NCBI GenBank assembly: GCA_002304735.1 | Contig: DBIU01000089.1 | Coordinates: 6,141 to 29,244, forward strand | DNA: 23,104 bases | Origin: Ruminococcaceae bacterium UBA794 | GTDB taxonomy: Bacteria; Bacillota; Clostridia; Oscillospirales; Ruminococcaceae | Direction of reading: 5' to 3' | Notes under the pieces: model-generated | The model's database searches: none | The model's input: the letters and a program-made list of their open reading frames with translations, nothing else | What the model was told of the DNA's origin: nothing | Program-made: the position numbers and the translations under genes | Shown here: positions 6,121 through 14,481 of the stretch, piece by piece | Position numbering within the stretch: the stretch's first letter is position 1 | Layout of the letters: each line of letters starts with the position of its first letter

Positions 6121-7374
6121 TCACCTCACTGCCCATGCGCCTGAAATCTTTATATTGATAATCTCCTGCTCAAGCTTGCAATTGTTTTCAAGCATATATC
6201 TTGCTGCATCGGCAAACAGGTCGCTTTTAATGAGATTTTTTGCTTTTGTAATATCGTTTTGCTCGAGCGGTTTACAAAAATCGCAATACTTTTTCAACTC
6301 CGAAATACCCATACAAAAAGGTTCAAACTCTATTCCGGAGCTTCGTCTTAACGTCATTAAAATATAGTATCCGTCCGGGTCAATATCGCCAAAATGAAAC
6401 CATTTCTTATTTTTACAACATTCATACATTTTCCTTAGAAATCTCGCCTTGCACGAATTATTGTATCCGCTCAAAAAAAGATAAAAATACTCTGGTTTAT
6501 CAATTCGATTGAATGAGGTCAAATTCTCCACTGTCATTACGGACGGCTCGTTAACTTGAATGCTTGAAATACCGCTTATCGAATCGGAGCGAAGCGCCAT
6601 CGGATAATTTGGCGACAGTTCTATTCTCGTTCCATTCTCAAATGTGATAAATCCACTCCCCTTAAAATAGAAATATGACTGATTTTTCACGATATTATGC
6701 GCGGCTAAAACCATCTCCCTGCGCATTGATAAACTGTCACAATCAGAGATATTCTCATATTTTCCAAACTTTTCAAGCAGCGTGCAAACGCGGTTCTTGT
6801 ATTCTTTTTCAAAAATCTTGCTGTCAGAAAAAAGCTCGATAGAAAGCTCTCGTTCAAGCATTTCTGTTTGGTTGTTCAATATATGATTTATACAGTTAAG
6901 CATTTTTTCAAGTCCTGCATTGTCCGCGGAAATATTCTGATTTTTCCCCTGAGCTATTCGGACAAGCTGTTCGTCACATATCGCCGAAAGTATATCTGAG
7001 CGGTCGCGATATTTCGTAAGTATTTCAGCGGCAATATTCATCACATTTCGCTTGTCCTCAATGCCAAGCAATTTCGGAAGAGAAGATATCATTTCATTGA
7101 TGACGGTAATTTTCTGAATAACGCTCATATTCTTGTCGAATTTGAGTTTTGCCAATCCCGAACGCTCAAGCAAACGCATATCATTCTCAAATTCAAATCG
7201 CAAGTCCGCGTCGGTGTAATCGCTGTCATATTCGGGAAAAACATCGCACGGTTTACAGGAAAACGACTGCCGAACAGAGTTCTTCCCTGTGAAACTTCTA
7301 CTGTTGTTGTATTTTTCAAGCAGCAGCAACAAAACCGCTCTTTGGTTTTCAGTCAACGATGTTTGTGTAATCAT
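6121..7374 (-). CDS. jetD: Wadjet protein JetD, TOPRIM nuclease subunit
   Basis: 417 residues, ATG 7374, overlapping the end of jetC by 26 nt. JetD is the DUF3322/DUF2220-type subunit that cuts circular DNA after the JetABC SMC motor has extruded it. The TOPRIM-type fold is shown by the catalytic glutamate in VMTVENLTSF (E283) and the metal-binding motif HFGDIDPDGY (D330, D332, D334). The N-terminal half (about 1-200) is helical and corresponds to the DNA-binding/dimerisation part. The gene is the last in the jet operon and is followed within 12 nt by the IS21-like remnant, but its own C-terminus (...SGAWAVR) appears complete. Catalytic residues are intact, so the protein should be active. 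Confidence 0.88.
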   Translation of the reverse strand: MITQTSLTENQRAVLLLLLEKYNNSRSFTGKNSVRQSFSCKPCDVFPEYDSDYTDADLRFEFENDMRLLERSGLAKLKFDKNMSVIQKITVINEMISSLPKLLGIEDKRNVMNIAAEILTKYRDRSDILSAICDEQLVRIAQGKNQNISADNAGLEKMLNCINHILNNQTEMLERELSIELFSDSKIFEKEYKNRVCTLLEKFGKYENISDCDSLSMRREMVLAAHNIVKNQSYFYFKGSGFITFENGTRIELSPNYPMALRSDSISGISSIQVNEPSVMTVENLTSFNRIDKPEYFYLFLSGYNNSCKARFLRKMYECCKNKKWFHFGDIDPDGYYILMTLRRSSGIEFEPFCMGISELKKYCDFCKPLEQNDITKAKNLIKSDLFADAARYMLENNCKLEQEIINIKISGAWAVR

Positions 7375-10300
7375 CTGCTATTCCCTCCACGAAATGAGTA
7401 TTATCTACCGATGGAATAAGACTGATTGTTGAATTGATATAGCTGCCAATACTGTCAATCTTATTCGGCGGCGCGGCATATATCACCTGAAATCCATTCT
7501 GCTCGAAATATTTCACCATCTGTTCTATCCTTTCGCCGCTCAATGCCGCAAACGCCTCGTCAATGAATGCAATTCTTGCACAAATTCGGTCACGCGGATA
7601 ATACTGCATCAAACTTGCAGCAAGAATTATGAAATACGGAGTTTGCTTTTCTCCGTTGCTTGCAGAACCCTGCTTACACGAAAGGTTTGTTCCTTCAGCG
7701 TTTCCGCCGCGTTTTCTTATTTTCATATCATACGTCAGATAATTGCGATAATCCTCAAAATCAGAGCCATCCCCATCGCTCACTATTGTTTCAACAAGTT
7801 CACGAATATCGCTGTCCAAAAAATCACTCTGATTGTCCGTCAACGTTATCTGCCCATCGCCGAGGTAAATTTGGTCAATCTGTTTTGCTATACGGAAAAA
7901 CGCAGCCTTATCAGGTCGCTCATCAATTTTGAATGTATAAATATCCTGACCGAACGGGAGATTTTCAAGCTCGGAACTTATGGCATTCATTTCAATCTTT
8001 GCTCTGTCAATATTCTCCTTAATTTCGACGACAAACTCATTCATAAAAATACTCTGAAGCTGCTTTTTAGCAACATCTATTTCCATTTTTGCTTTTTCGG
8101 ATTCGATATTTGACACATTATTCAATTCCGTCCTAAAAAACGGGATAAACGCCTCGCCGGTAAGTTCGATGTCACTGCCGCGAATAATTCTGTACTGCCT
8201 TTGAAGGTTCTGCATTCTATCCCCTCGCGCAATCCTTTCGGTTCTCGCTTTACTTATAGTATTTTCCTGCAAAGCAATTCCATCTTCACTGTCTTTGCTG
8301 AGCTTTTCATACTCCGAAAGCGCTTCACGCTTGACTGCAAGGTGACGCAAAGAATATTCATCATATTCCCTTTGTAAATTTGAAACATCAACCGCAAGTC
8401 CTTTAATTTGGCGCTGCAAATCCTCTATTTTAGCGCTAACACCGCCTTTCTTTGAACTGATTCGTTCAGATTCTTTCTGACATTTTTCCCATTCAATTTT
8501 TGCTTTGTCATAAGCTTCTGATAAAACAAGAAACGTTGGGTCTTTTTTCTGATTTTCAAGTGTTAGTTTTAATTCAGAATACTCGCTTTTCTGCCAAACA
8601 ATCTCTTTCACTGCCTCAAAGCGCAATACATTCCTATCAATACGACATTCATCAAGCGCATTGATAAGACGCTTATTTTCACGCTTTTGAGCTTGATTTT
8701 CTCCCATTTCAACGCTCAAATTGTCCAAGATTTTCTTTTTACGCTCAAGTTCAAGTTTAGCGGCTTTGACGCCGAGAGAATAACTGAGTTTTTTTTCGTC
8801 CATTTTATACATCGAGTATCCCCTTGAAACATAACAATCTGCGGTAAGTCCGCCATTGAAATGCTCATGAAGTTCTTCAAGGCTGTAGCACAAACGAACA
8901 CGATTAAGCAGGTAATTTGCATATTTTCTTGCAGCCCTGTTTGGTATCTCAAGGAGCGAAGCGGCTGAACCTAACACAACAGGATTATCCGGCAGTTTAT
9001 CGGTATAAACTAGCCTTACGTTCTTTATTCCGCACTGCTTATAAGCCTTTTGGGCAGCAGAAACATACTCATCATCAACAATCAAGTCAAAGCGATTCCA
9101 TCCCATATACAGTTCAAGCGCGTTCTGCCAAGTTTCATCTGTAACTATTTCGACAAGTTCAGAAAAAAAATGCACTTTTGTTTTTATCCCTTGCTTGTCC
9201 AGCTCGATTTGCAAACGATTTCTTGCTTTTTCGGATATTTCCGGAAATGTAAATTTGTTATTCTCCAGCTTGACGATTTCCTGACTGATTTTAGAGATTT
9301 CATCTTCAAGTTGTTCAAGCTTTCTCCTAAGTTCAAAATCAATGTTTTCAAAACAGCTTTTCTTCCTGTTAAGAACAGCTTCAAAGTCAGAAACTGCATT
9401 ATATTTTGCTTCTACATCGTGGTTAACATCAGTCAGCCCGAACAGGACCGAATTTGTTTGCGAACGCAGCTCCAGCTTTTCTTCAGCAACGACTTTGTTT
9501 ATCGAATTTTGCAGTTCTTCGATATCGGCAATATGCCGTTCGCTCTCGGCAATGTCATTTTTCAGCAATTTCAATTTATTTTCGAGTTGAGAAATCGTGC
9601 CGGAAATGTCCGAACGTTCAAAATTATTCTTTGCAATATGCAATTCTTCTCTTGAATTTTCGATATTTGTTTGAGCTATTTCCAGTTCAGCTTTCAGCTT
9701 CTCCAGCCTGTCTTTCTGAACAGCTTCATCTCTTTTTGCCTTGTCAAGCTTTATCTGCCTTGAACGAAGGGTCTGATATTTTGAGATAAACTCTTTAACC
9801 TCTTCGCTATGCTTTGCCTTTTCATATTGCTGCGTTGCCTGCTCCAAATTCTCAAGAACTTCTTTTCGATGTATCAAGTCATCATATACGCCTTTTAGTT
9901 TTTCAAGCGCCTCTTTCTGCTCAAGAATCAATGATATTGCTTTAACAGGGTGCTCCTCCAAAACATTTTCGCATATAAATCTATTGATGTCATTATCCGG
10001 CTTAAAGCACATCATACGAACAAGCTTCTTTGCGTAATCCCGCTCCTTTCCCTTTATCCTCAGTCCAAGCGCGCTGCTTATCTGTGCCAAACCTTTCTCC
10101 TTAGCCATAAAATCAGTTGGACGCATACGGACATTTTTCACGGAAAGTTCAGTTCGCTGGCAAGCAAAAATATAATCCCCGTCCCTGCGATAAAAATTAA
10201 AATCATCTATCCCCGCGTCAGTTTTTACAAACCAATATGATTTTGGCGAAGTAATCTCATCTTGTGATTCAATACATACTCCGACAGTCAGCGGGAATCT

Positions 10301-10621
10301 ATCCGCAGGAGAAAAAAACTCCAGCGCGATGTAGCTTGTTATCCCGCCCTTTCTGAGAAAACGTTTTTCACCGTTTGCACGGGTATCTCCACGAACATAA
10401 CCGTTTACCGAACGGTCGCGATCCTGCGCGGCAATATTAAACTGCGTATTTCCGCAAAGAGCGTATGTCATTGCGTCAAGCACCGTAGATTTACCCGCGC
10501 CATTCACTCCGGTAAACAAAGTCGAGCCGCTCACTTTAACTGTTTCGGCTGCAAATCTCGCCCAATTCACCAAAATAATCTTTTGAAGCGATTTTCTAGG
10601 AAAATTCATATTCATCATCAT
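7349..10621 (-). CDS. jetC: Wadjet protein JetC, SMC-like ATPase
   Basis: 1090 residues. The Walker A motif GVNGAGKST is at 38-46, the ABC signature region SASNGEKQ near 986-993, and Walker B IAFIDEAFAAL near 1017-1027 with catalytic E1022. Between the ATPase halves lie long coiled coils (about 230-430 and 630-830) around a hinge-like domain (about 470-620), the layout of SMC/MukB-like proteins. JetC forms the motor that loads on plasmid DNA with JetA (kleisin) and JetB. Three tandem ATGs (10621, 10618, 10615) follow GAGGAG at 10624-10629; the one at 10615 has the best spacing. The gene overlaps jetB by 26 nt and jetD by 26 nt, so the three are tightly coupled. Confidence 0.92.
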   Translation of the reverse strand: MMMNMNFPRKSLQKIILVNWARFAAETVKVSGSTLFTGVNGAGKSTVLDAMTYALCGNTQFNIAAQDRDRSVNGYVRGDTRANGEKRFLRKGGITSYIALEFFSPADRFPLTVGVCIESQDEITSPKSYWFVKTDAGIDDFNFYRRDGDYIFACQRTELSVKNVRMRPTDFMAKEKGLAQISSALGLRIKGKERDYAKKLVRMMCFKPDNDINRFICENVLEEHPVKAISLILEQKEALEKLKGVYDDLIHRKEVLENLEQATQQYEKAKHSEEVKEFISKYQTLRSRQIKLDKAKRDEAVQKDRLEKLKAELEIAQTNIENSREELHIAKNNFERSDISGTISQLENKLKLLKNDIAESERHIADIEELQNSINKVVAEEKLELRSQTNSVLFGLTDVNHDVEAKYNAVSDFEAVLNRKKSCFENIDFELRRKLEQLEDEISKISQEIVKLENNKFTFPEISEKARNRLQIELDKQGIKTKVHFFSELVEIVTDETWQNALELYMGWNRFDLIVDDEYVSAAQKAYKQCGIKNVRLVYTDKLPDNPVVLGSAASLLEIPNRAARKYANYLLNRVRLCYSLEELHEHFNGGLTADCYVSRGYSMYKMDEKKLSYSLGVKAAKLELERKKKILDNLSVEMGENQAQKRENKRLINALDECRIDRNVLRFEAVKEIVWQKSEYSELKLTLENQKKDPTFLVLSEAYDKAKIEWEKCQKESERISSKKGGVSAKIEDLQRQIKGLAVDVSNLQREYDEYSLRHLAVKREALSEYEKLSKDSEDGIALQENTISKARTERIARGDRMQNLQRQYRIIRGSDIELTGEAFIPFFRTELNNVSNIESEKAKMEIDVAKKQLQSIFMNEFVVEIKENIDRAKIEMNAISSELENLPFGQDIYTFKIDERPDKAAFFRIAKQIDQIYLGDGQITLTDNQSDFLDSDIRELVETIVSDGDGSDFEDYRNYLTYDMKIRKRGGNAEGTNLSCKQGSASNGEKQTPYFIILAASLMQYYPRDRICARIAFIDEAFAALSGERIEQMVKYFEQNGFQVIYAAPPNKIDSIGSYINSTISLIPSVDNTHFVEGIADDYTNIVD

Positions 10622-11270
10622 TCTCCTCGTTCATTTTACCTATTTCATCTTCCAAATTGCACGAACGTGATTTCATCTTCGGTATGGTAATTTCTGCGAA
10701 TCGTTTAAAATCATCATCGGACAAGCAAAACTGCATTGATGTAAACATTCTTATTTTACATTCATAATCATCAATCTTGCCTATTACCTCAATCAAATTA
10801 AAGTTTGAAAGAAGTTTTAGCGTTTTTTTCATTGATTCCTTGTCAATCTTGTTTCCATATCCTAAACGATTTAACTGCATATCAAGCTGCGATTTTTCAA
10901 TTATTACAGATGAGGTAAGGCTTCCGGAAACCATTTTCTCTGCATAAAGAAACCACAAGCAGCATAATACAACGCTTTCACATAAGCGCAAACGAAGTCT
11001 GTTTGAGGCAACCGCTTCGTCATCGCCTACTCTGAAATTTCTCAGCATAGCAACCCCTGCGGTTTCATCAACAATTACATCATATCCCATTATCTGAAAA
11101 TAACCGCTGAATATATCACGATTTCTGTCTCGCCTGATAAAATTGTAATCTTCACGCTGATCGCTCCTTTCTCTCACAATAAACGTTGATTTTAAAAGTT
11201 TTCTGCATATACGCTTAAAAGTTTCCTTCTGGCTTTGCAAAAGCTGTTCATAACGCTCTGACCATTCCAT
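10596..11270 (-). CDS. jetB: Wadjet protein JetB, DUF4194-like subunit
   Basis: 224 residues, ATG 11270, four nt after the jetA stop and overlapping jetC by 26 nt. JetB is the MukE/KITE-like winged-helix partner of the JetA kleisin and the JetC motor. The sequence has the expected size and a helical/winged pattern (RLRLRLCESVVLCCLWFLYA and SMKKTLKLLSNFNLIEVIGK) with an acidic C-terminal tail (...NEENDDEYEFS). Assignment rests on this pattern plus its fixed place between jetA and jetC; by sequence alone it would be moderate. Confidence 0.82.
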   Translation of the reverse strand: MEWSERYEQLLQSQKETFKRICRKLLKSTFIVRERSDQREDYNFIRRDRNRDIFSGYFQIMGYDVIVDETAGVAMLRNFRVGDDEAVASNRLRLRLCESVVLCCLWFLYAEKMVSGSLTSSVIIEKSQLDMQLNRLGYGNKIDKESMKKTLKLLSNFNLIEVIGKIDDYECKIRMFTSMQFCLSDDDFKRFAEITIPKMKSRSCNLEDEIGKMNEENDDEYEFS

Positions 11271-11274
11271 AATT

Positions 11275-12660
11275 TCACTTCTTTCTTATAACAAAATCAT
11301 GCAGCATCATCGAATCTTTTACAATAAAACCTTCCCGAACAGCTATCTCAAAGTCGTTTTCTTCAGCATATGCTGCCGCTGCAGCCGCAGCAAGAATATC
11401 GCCCTTCTTCTCCATCGGAAAATCACTTGCGCATATTTCACGATGTTCACCCATAAGATTGCTGACATAGCTTTTCATAGCCCTTCTCGAATATGGGTCA
11501 AATGCCTCGCGGCGTTGCTGTTCCAAAGCCCTTTTCTTCTCCTCCTCCGAAAGCATGGGAGCATCAGTAGCGCCGTTAAATGATATTTTTTTCTGCTTTT
11601 TCGGAAACGAGAGCGATGATATGTCGATAAATGACTGCGTACTCATCGCAAACAACCCATCAAATTCATCCGGCAATAAATCATTTCCGTCAAATTCTTC
11701 ACATTCCTCAATCAAATATTTCAAAACTTGTTCGATACAGCCGAGTTTACTAACGTCATTATTGCTCAAAAAGCGCGCTCTGCCTATTGCAAGCGTGAAA
11801 TAAATATTTATCTTCTTTTTAATATCATACATTATCTCATCATAATCATCGGTAAGAAAATGTATCGCAGAGTCAAACATATCGTGTGCTTTCTGTTCTG
11901 CCTCGGATTCGTCGCTCAGGTTTTCTTCATCAAAACAACCAATTACGATAAGTTCATATAAATCAGGGTCACGGCGCATTTGCTCAAGACGATTTCTTAT
12001 ATCGGTACGGTAAATGTGAATATTCTGCTGTTTTACAAGTCTTGAATACTCCTTAAGAAAATCACCATCACAGTAAGAAAGAATATTATCCGTAAGGCTT
12101 TTCAAAGTTTCTTCTCTCACCATTTTCTCAATTATCGAACGTATTGATGTAGAGAGTTTTTTCAGCGCATTTGATAGTTTCTTAGCATTTTTGTAGACTT
12201 CTTTTAACGAATTGACATAAGGATTATTTTTCCATTGCTCAAAATTGCGAAGATTGTTATAGATATTGAATATGTAAGATGAATATTCTTCCTTTGGTGG
12301 CTTTATCAGCGTCCTCACGAATTCAGCAAGAGCTATGCCCGGGTCGGTCATAATAATCATACGTTCGTATGTGGTTTCGTCTGTTTCCTCCGTCAGCCAC
12401 CCGCAGTCGCAGAATTTTCTTATAAGGCTGTTTGCAAAGTCATTTACAGAAACGTATTGCTGATTTTCGTCAGCGCTCAGATGATTTTCAAGAAGATATC
12501 CCGCCAAAGCGTCACGAACCACTGACCGCTCGATTTTATAAGAAATCTCATTCTCAAAAGCGTCATATACCGCCAACAATGCATCTGAATTAACGCGATT
12601 TATGCTATTGCTTGCAAGCAGATTAAAGAAAGTGGTGTTAATTACATCAAACAAGTTCAC
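11275..12660 (-). CDS. jetA: Wadjet protein JetA, kleisin-like subunit
   Basis: 461 residues from a GTG start at 12660, with AGAGGTGAT a few nt upstream; the ATG at 12668-12666 is out of frame. JetA is the kleisin (MukF-like) subunit bridging JetC heads. The N-terminal 130 residues look like a winged-helix pair (FFNLLASNSINRVNSDALLA, CDCGWLTEE), followed by a long helical middle (about 150-330) and a C-terminal domain with an alanine run (GDILAAAAAAAYAEENDF, about 425-442). The sequence fits the JetA family formerly called DUF5716 rather than the DUF3375 form, but the Wadjet subtype is not settled here. It is the first gene of the operon, with a promoter at 12862-12890 and a structured leader of about 195 nt. 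Confidence 0.83.
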   Translation of the reverse strand: MNLFDVINTTFFNLLASNSINRVNSDALLAVYDAFENEISYKIERSVVRDALAGYLLENHLSADENQQYVSVNDFANSLIRKFCDCGWLTEETDETTYERMIIMTDPGIALAEFVRTLIKPPKEEYSSYIFNIYNNLRNFEQWKNNPYVNSLKEVYKNAKKLSNALKKLSTSIRSIIEKMVREETLKSLTDNILSYCDGDFLKEYSRLVKQQNIHIYRTDIRNRLEQMRRDPDLYELIVIGCFDEENLSDESEAEQKAHDMFDSAIHFLTDDYDEIMYDIKKKINIYFTLAIGRARFLSNNDVSKLGCIEQVLKYLIEECEEFDGNDLLPDEFDGLFAMSTQSFIDISSLSFPKKQKKISFNGATDAPMLSEEEKKRALEQQRREAFDPYSRRAMKSYVSNLMGEHREICASDFPMEKKGDILAAAAAAAYAEENDFEIAVREGFIVKDSMMLHDFVIRKK

Positions 12661-12733
12661 CGAGCATCACCTCTTTATTTTTCTAAGGCAACACCGCGAA
12701 ATTTTCGGCTTCACCTTTTTCATTCACTCACTT

Positions 12734-12821
12734 GATATTTCTCCGTCCTCCTGCACTAAATCTCCTTAGCAATACATACAGTATTCCTGCGCCGATTCAG
12801 CACAATTTGACGAAAAATCTC
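12734..12821 (-). ncRNA. Structured leader hairpin of the jet operon
   Basis: In the jetA leader an 88-nt imperfect hairpin can be drawn from three helices: 12809-12821 with 12734-12747, 12794-12804 with 12752-12762 (11 pairs including three G-U on the RNA strand), and 12781-12788 with 12768-12775, closing on a 5-nt loop. The internal loops between the helices are symmetrical (4x4 and 5x5). The wobble pairs preserve pairing, as expected for an RNA. It could be a regulatory leader or a captured miniature element; no known riboswitch is recognised. Confidence 0.45.
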
Positions 12822-12861
12822 GGCGTGATTGAACGAAAATAATTATGCGTTGTTACCTTAA

Positions 12862-12890
12862 ATTATATCACATCAAAACGTATAAATCAA
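12862..12890 (-). promoter_or_regulatory. Promoter of the jetABCD operon
   Basis: TTGATT (12890-12885), 17-nt spacer, TATAAT (12867-12862) on the minus strand. The start point near 12855 leaves a leader of about 195 nt before the jetA GTG, containing the long hairpin at 12734-12821. Confidence 0.7.
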
Positions 12891-12991
12891 TATTTTTTCC
12901 AAAAAAATATCAAAGAGAACTGTTAAGCCCGAACTTCCCGCAAAACGCCCGACTTTTTTCCGCACATTCGGCGCAAAGTGCGGTTTTGAGG

Positions 12992-13020
12992 TTGAAAAAA
13001 GCGGAAACGCGTGGTATAAT
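12992..13020 (+). promoter_or_regulatory. Promoter of the GNAT gene
   Basis: TTGAAA (12992-12997), 17-nt spacer, TATAAT (13015-13020), followed by a small GGGC/GCCC hairpin in the leader. The block resembles the one at 2407-2435 over about 75 nt. An upstream stretch 12891-12991 holds nothing else I recognise. Confidence 0.7.
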
Positions 13021-13075
13021 GAGTCTATAAGGGCGGCAAATCTGCCCGATAAAACGAAATTTGAAGAGGTAATCT

Positions 13076-13548
13076 ATGGACTATACGATTAGAAATATAA
13101 GAGAAGCTGAATATAAAATATTAAGCGATTTTTTATATGAGGCAATATTTATTCCCGAAGGTGTCAAAGCACCTCCAAAAGATATTATTAACAAGCCCGA
13201 ATTACAGGTGTATATATCAGATTTTGGAAAGCATAGTGGAGATTACTGTCTTGTTGCAGAGTCTGACAAAAAATAGTGGGTGCCGTATGGGTTCGGATTA
13301 TGAATGATTATGGTCACGTCGATAATGAAACTCCATCTTTTGCAATATCATTATTCCCGGAATACAGAAACCATGGAATAGGAACTGCTTTGATGAAATC
13401 AATGATTGAACTACTCAAAGCGGAAAAATATAAACAGGCATCGCTTGCCGTTCAAAAAACAAACTATGCAGTTAATATGTACAAGAATGTTGGATTTGAA
13501 ATAATTGATGAAAACGATAAAGAATACATTATGATATGTAAGCTTTAA
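13076..13548 (+). pseudogene. GNAT-family N-acetyltransferase, frameshifted in an A-run
   Basis: Start ATG 13076 with GAGGT upstream. The first 66 residues (MDYTIRNIREAEYKILSDFL ...) end at TAG 13274-13276 after ESDKK. The next frame, from 13276, continues VGAVWVRIMNDYGHV and holds the acetyl-CoA loop PEYRNHGIGTALMKSMIELL, then NYAVNMYKNVGFEI typical of the GNAT C-terminus, ending at 13548. Restoring one A in the run of six before TAG joins the halves into about 157 residues, a normal GNAT length. Substrate is unknown. The lesion could be real decay, slippage in the A-run, or a sequencing indel. Confidence 0.8.
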
Positions 13549-13586
13549 TTCGTCAAATTCCCGTTTATCGAGCAGTTTAACACACT

Positions 13587-13616
13587 AAAGGAGCAGCCCG
13601 CCGCGGCTGCTCCTTT
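13587..13616. terminator. Bidirectional terminator between GNAT gene and sigK
   Basis: Perfect 12-bp stem AAAGGAGCAGCC (13587-13598) and GGCTGCTCCTTT (13605-13616) with loop CGCCGC. It lies between the convergent GNAT gene and sigK and marks the change from AT-rich island to GC-richer core sequence. Confidence 0.8.
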
Positions 13617-13632
13617 CTCGCAAAATCGCGCG

Positions 13633-14340
13633 TCACCTCCCCCGCTCGAACCTCCCGCGCAGCTTTTCAAGCGCTTTTTTCTCAATCCGAGAAATATAGG
13701 AACGCGAGATGCCGAGCTGCTTTGCGATTTCACGCTGGGTCATCGGACGGCAGACCTGCCCGTTTTCATCGGCGACGCCGTATCTTTTGCAGATAATTTC
13801 ACGTTCGCGCTCGTCAAGCTCCTCGGCGATAAAGCGATACAGCTTCTCCGAGTCGATTTTCAGCTCCGCAAGCTGCTCGACGTTAATATCGCTCGAAATT
13901 ATATCCTCAATCGTGAGCGCGTTTCCCTCCGCGTCGCTTTCGATAGGTTCGCTGATGAAAAGCTCCGTTTGCTTGTGCTTCATCTTGCGGAAGTGCATTT
14001 TAATCTGGTTATCTATACACCTCGAAGCGTAAGTGGAGAACCTGTTATTCTGCGAGCAGTCGAATGTTTCCGCGGCGCGGATAAGCCCGATAGTGCCGAT
14101 TGAAACGAGGTCGTCGGGGTCCTTGCAATCGGGATATTTTTTGTTGACGATATAGGCGACAAGCCGCAGGTTGTGTACAATAAGCTTGTCGCGCGCCTCG
14201 GAATCGCCTTCCGCAACCTTTTTAAGGCACTCGGCTTCTTCTTTTCGTGAAAGCTGCTTCGGAAAATTATTCCTGCCCTCGAAATGAAGTCCGAAAAACA
14301 GCAAATTCTGAAGCGCCAGTTTAATCAGCAAAAGTCCCAT
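13633..14340 (-). CDS. sigK: Sporulation sigma factor SigK
   Basis: 235 residues, ATG 14340, with GAGGTG upstream. The order is: a hydrophobic pro-sequence (about 1-22, LLLIKLALQNLLFFGLHF), then NNFPKQLS, region 2 (HNLRLVAYIV, DPDDLVSIGTIGLIRAAETF, FSTYASRCIDNQI) and region 4 with the HTH REIAKQLGISRSYISRIEKK. This is the arrangement of pro-sigma-K, the late mother-cell factor that is activated by removal of the N-terminus. SigE is similar, but the length of the leader and NNFPKQLS favour SigK. The gene is uninterrupted (no skin element). A sigma-E-like promoter lies at 14367-14396. It shows that the organism is, or descends from, a spore former. Confidence 0.88.
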   Translation of the reverse strand: MGLLLIKLALQNLLFFGLHFEGRNNFPKQLSRKEEAECLKKVAEGDSEARDKLIVHNLRLVAYIVNKKYPDCKDPDDLVSIGTIGLIRAAETFDCSQNNRFSTYASRCIDNQIKMHFRKMKHKQTELFISEPIESDAEGNALTIEDIISSDINVEQLAELKIDSEKLYRFIAEELDEREREIICKRYGVADENGQVCRPMTQREIAKQLGISRSYISRIEKKALEKLRGRFERGR

Positions 14341-14366
14341 AACACACCTCGCAAACGTTTTTTACC

Positions 14367-14396
14367 ATTCTATTTCGGTGCGCTTGGGCAATATTC
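14367..14396 (-). promoter_or_regulatory. Sigma-E-like promoter of sigK
   Basis: GAATATT (14396-14390), 15 nt, AATAGAAT (14374-14367) on the minus strand. The Bacillus sigma-E consensus is KMATATT, about 14 nt, CATACAHT; the -35 fits fully and the -10 in six of eight positions. sigK is a known sigma-E target in spore formers. Confidence 0.55.
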
Positions 14397-14425
14397 GACA
14401 TCGCGAAAAAAAACGCAGTTTTCCG

Positions 14426-14454
14426 TCATATCCGAGTTCCTTTGTCCATACATT
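14426..14454 (+). promoter_or_regulatory. Sigma-E-like promoter of tspO
   Basis: TCATATC (14426-14432), exactly 14 nt, CATACATT (14447-14454). The -10 is a perfect match to CATACAHT and the -35 matches in six of seven positions. CATACATTA would also satisfy the sigma-K -10 (CATANNNTA). It is divergent from the sigK promoter. Confidence 0.6.
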
Positions 14455-14473
14455 ATACAAAAACGGACAAAGG
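14439..14473. repeat. Inverted repeat across the tspO -10 region
   Basis: CCTTTGTCC (14439-14447) and GGACAAAGG (14465-14473), perfect 9-bp arms separated by 17 nt. The left arm ends at the first base of the -10 box, and the right arm overlaps the AAAGGAG ribosome binding site. It could be an operator or, in a read-through transcript, a hairpin hiding the start. Confidence 0.6.
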
Positions 14474-14481
14474 AGCAAGCT

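Noticed and set aside
7643..9655. Several plus-strand frames of 75-200 codons antisense to jetC
   Set aside because: Composition (Phe/Ser/Leu-rich) mirrors the coiled-coil codons of jetC; no ribosome binding sites.
13633..14340. sigK interrupted by a skin-like element
   Set aside because: The reading frame is continuous from the pro-sequence to the region 4 helix-turn-helix.
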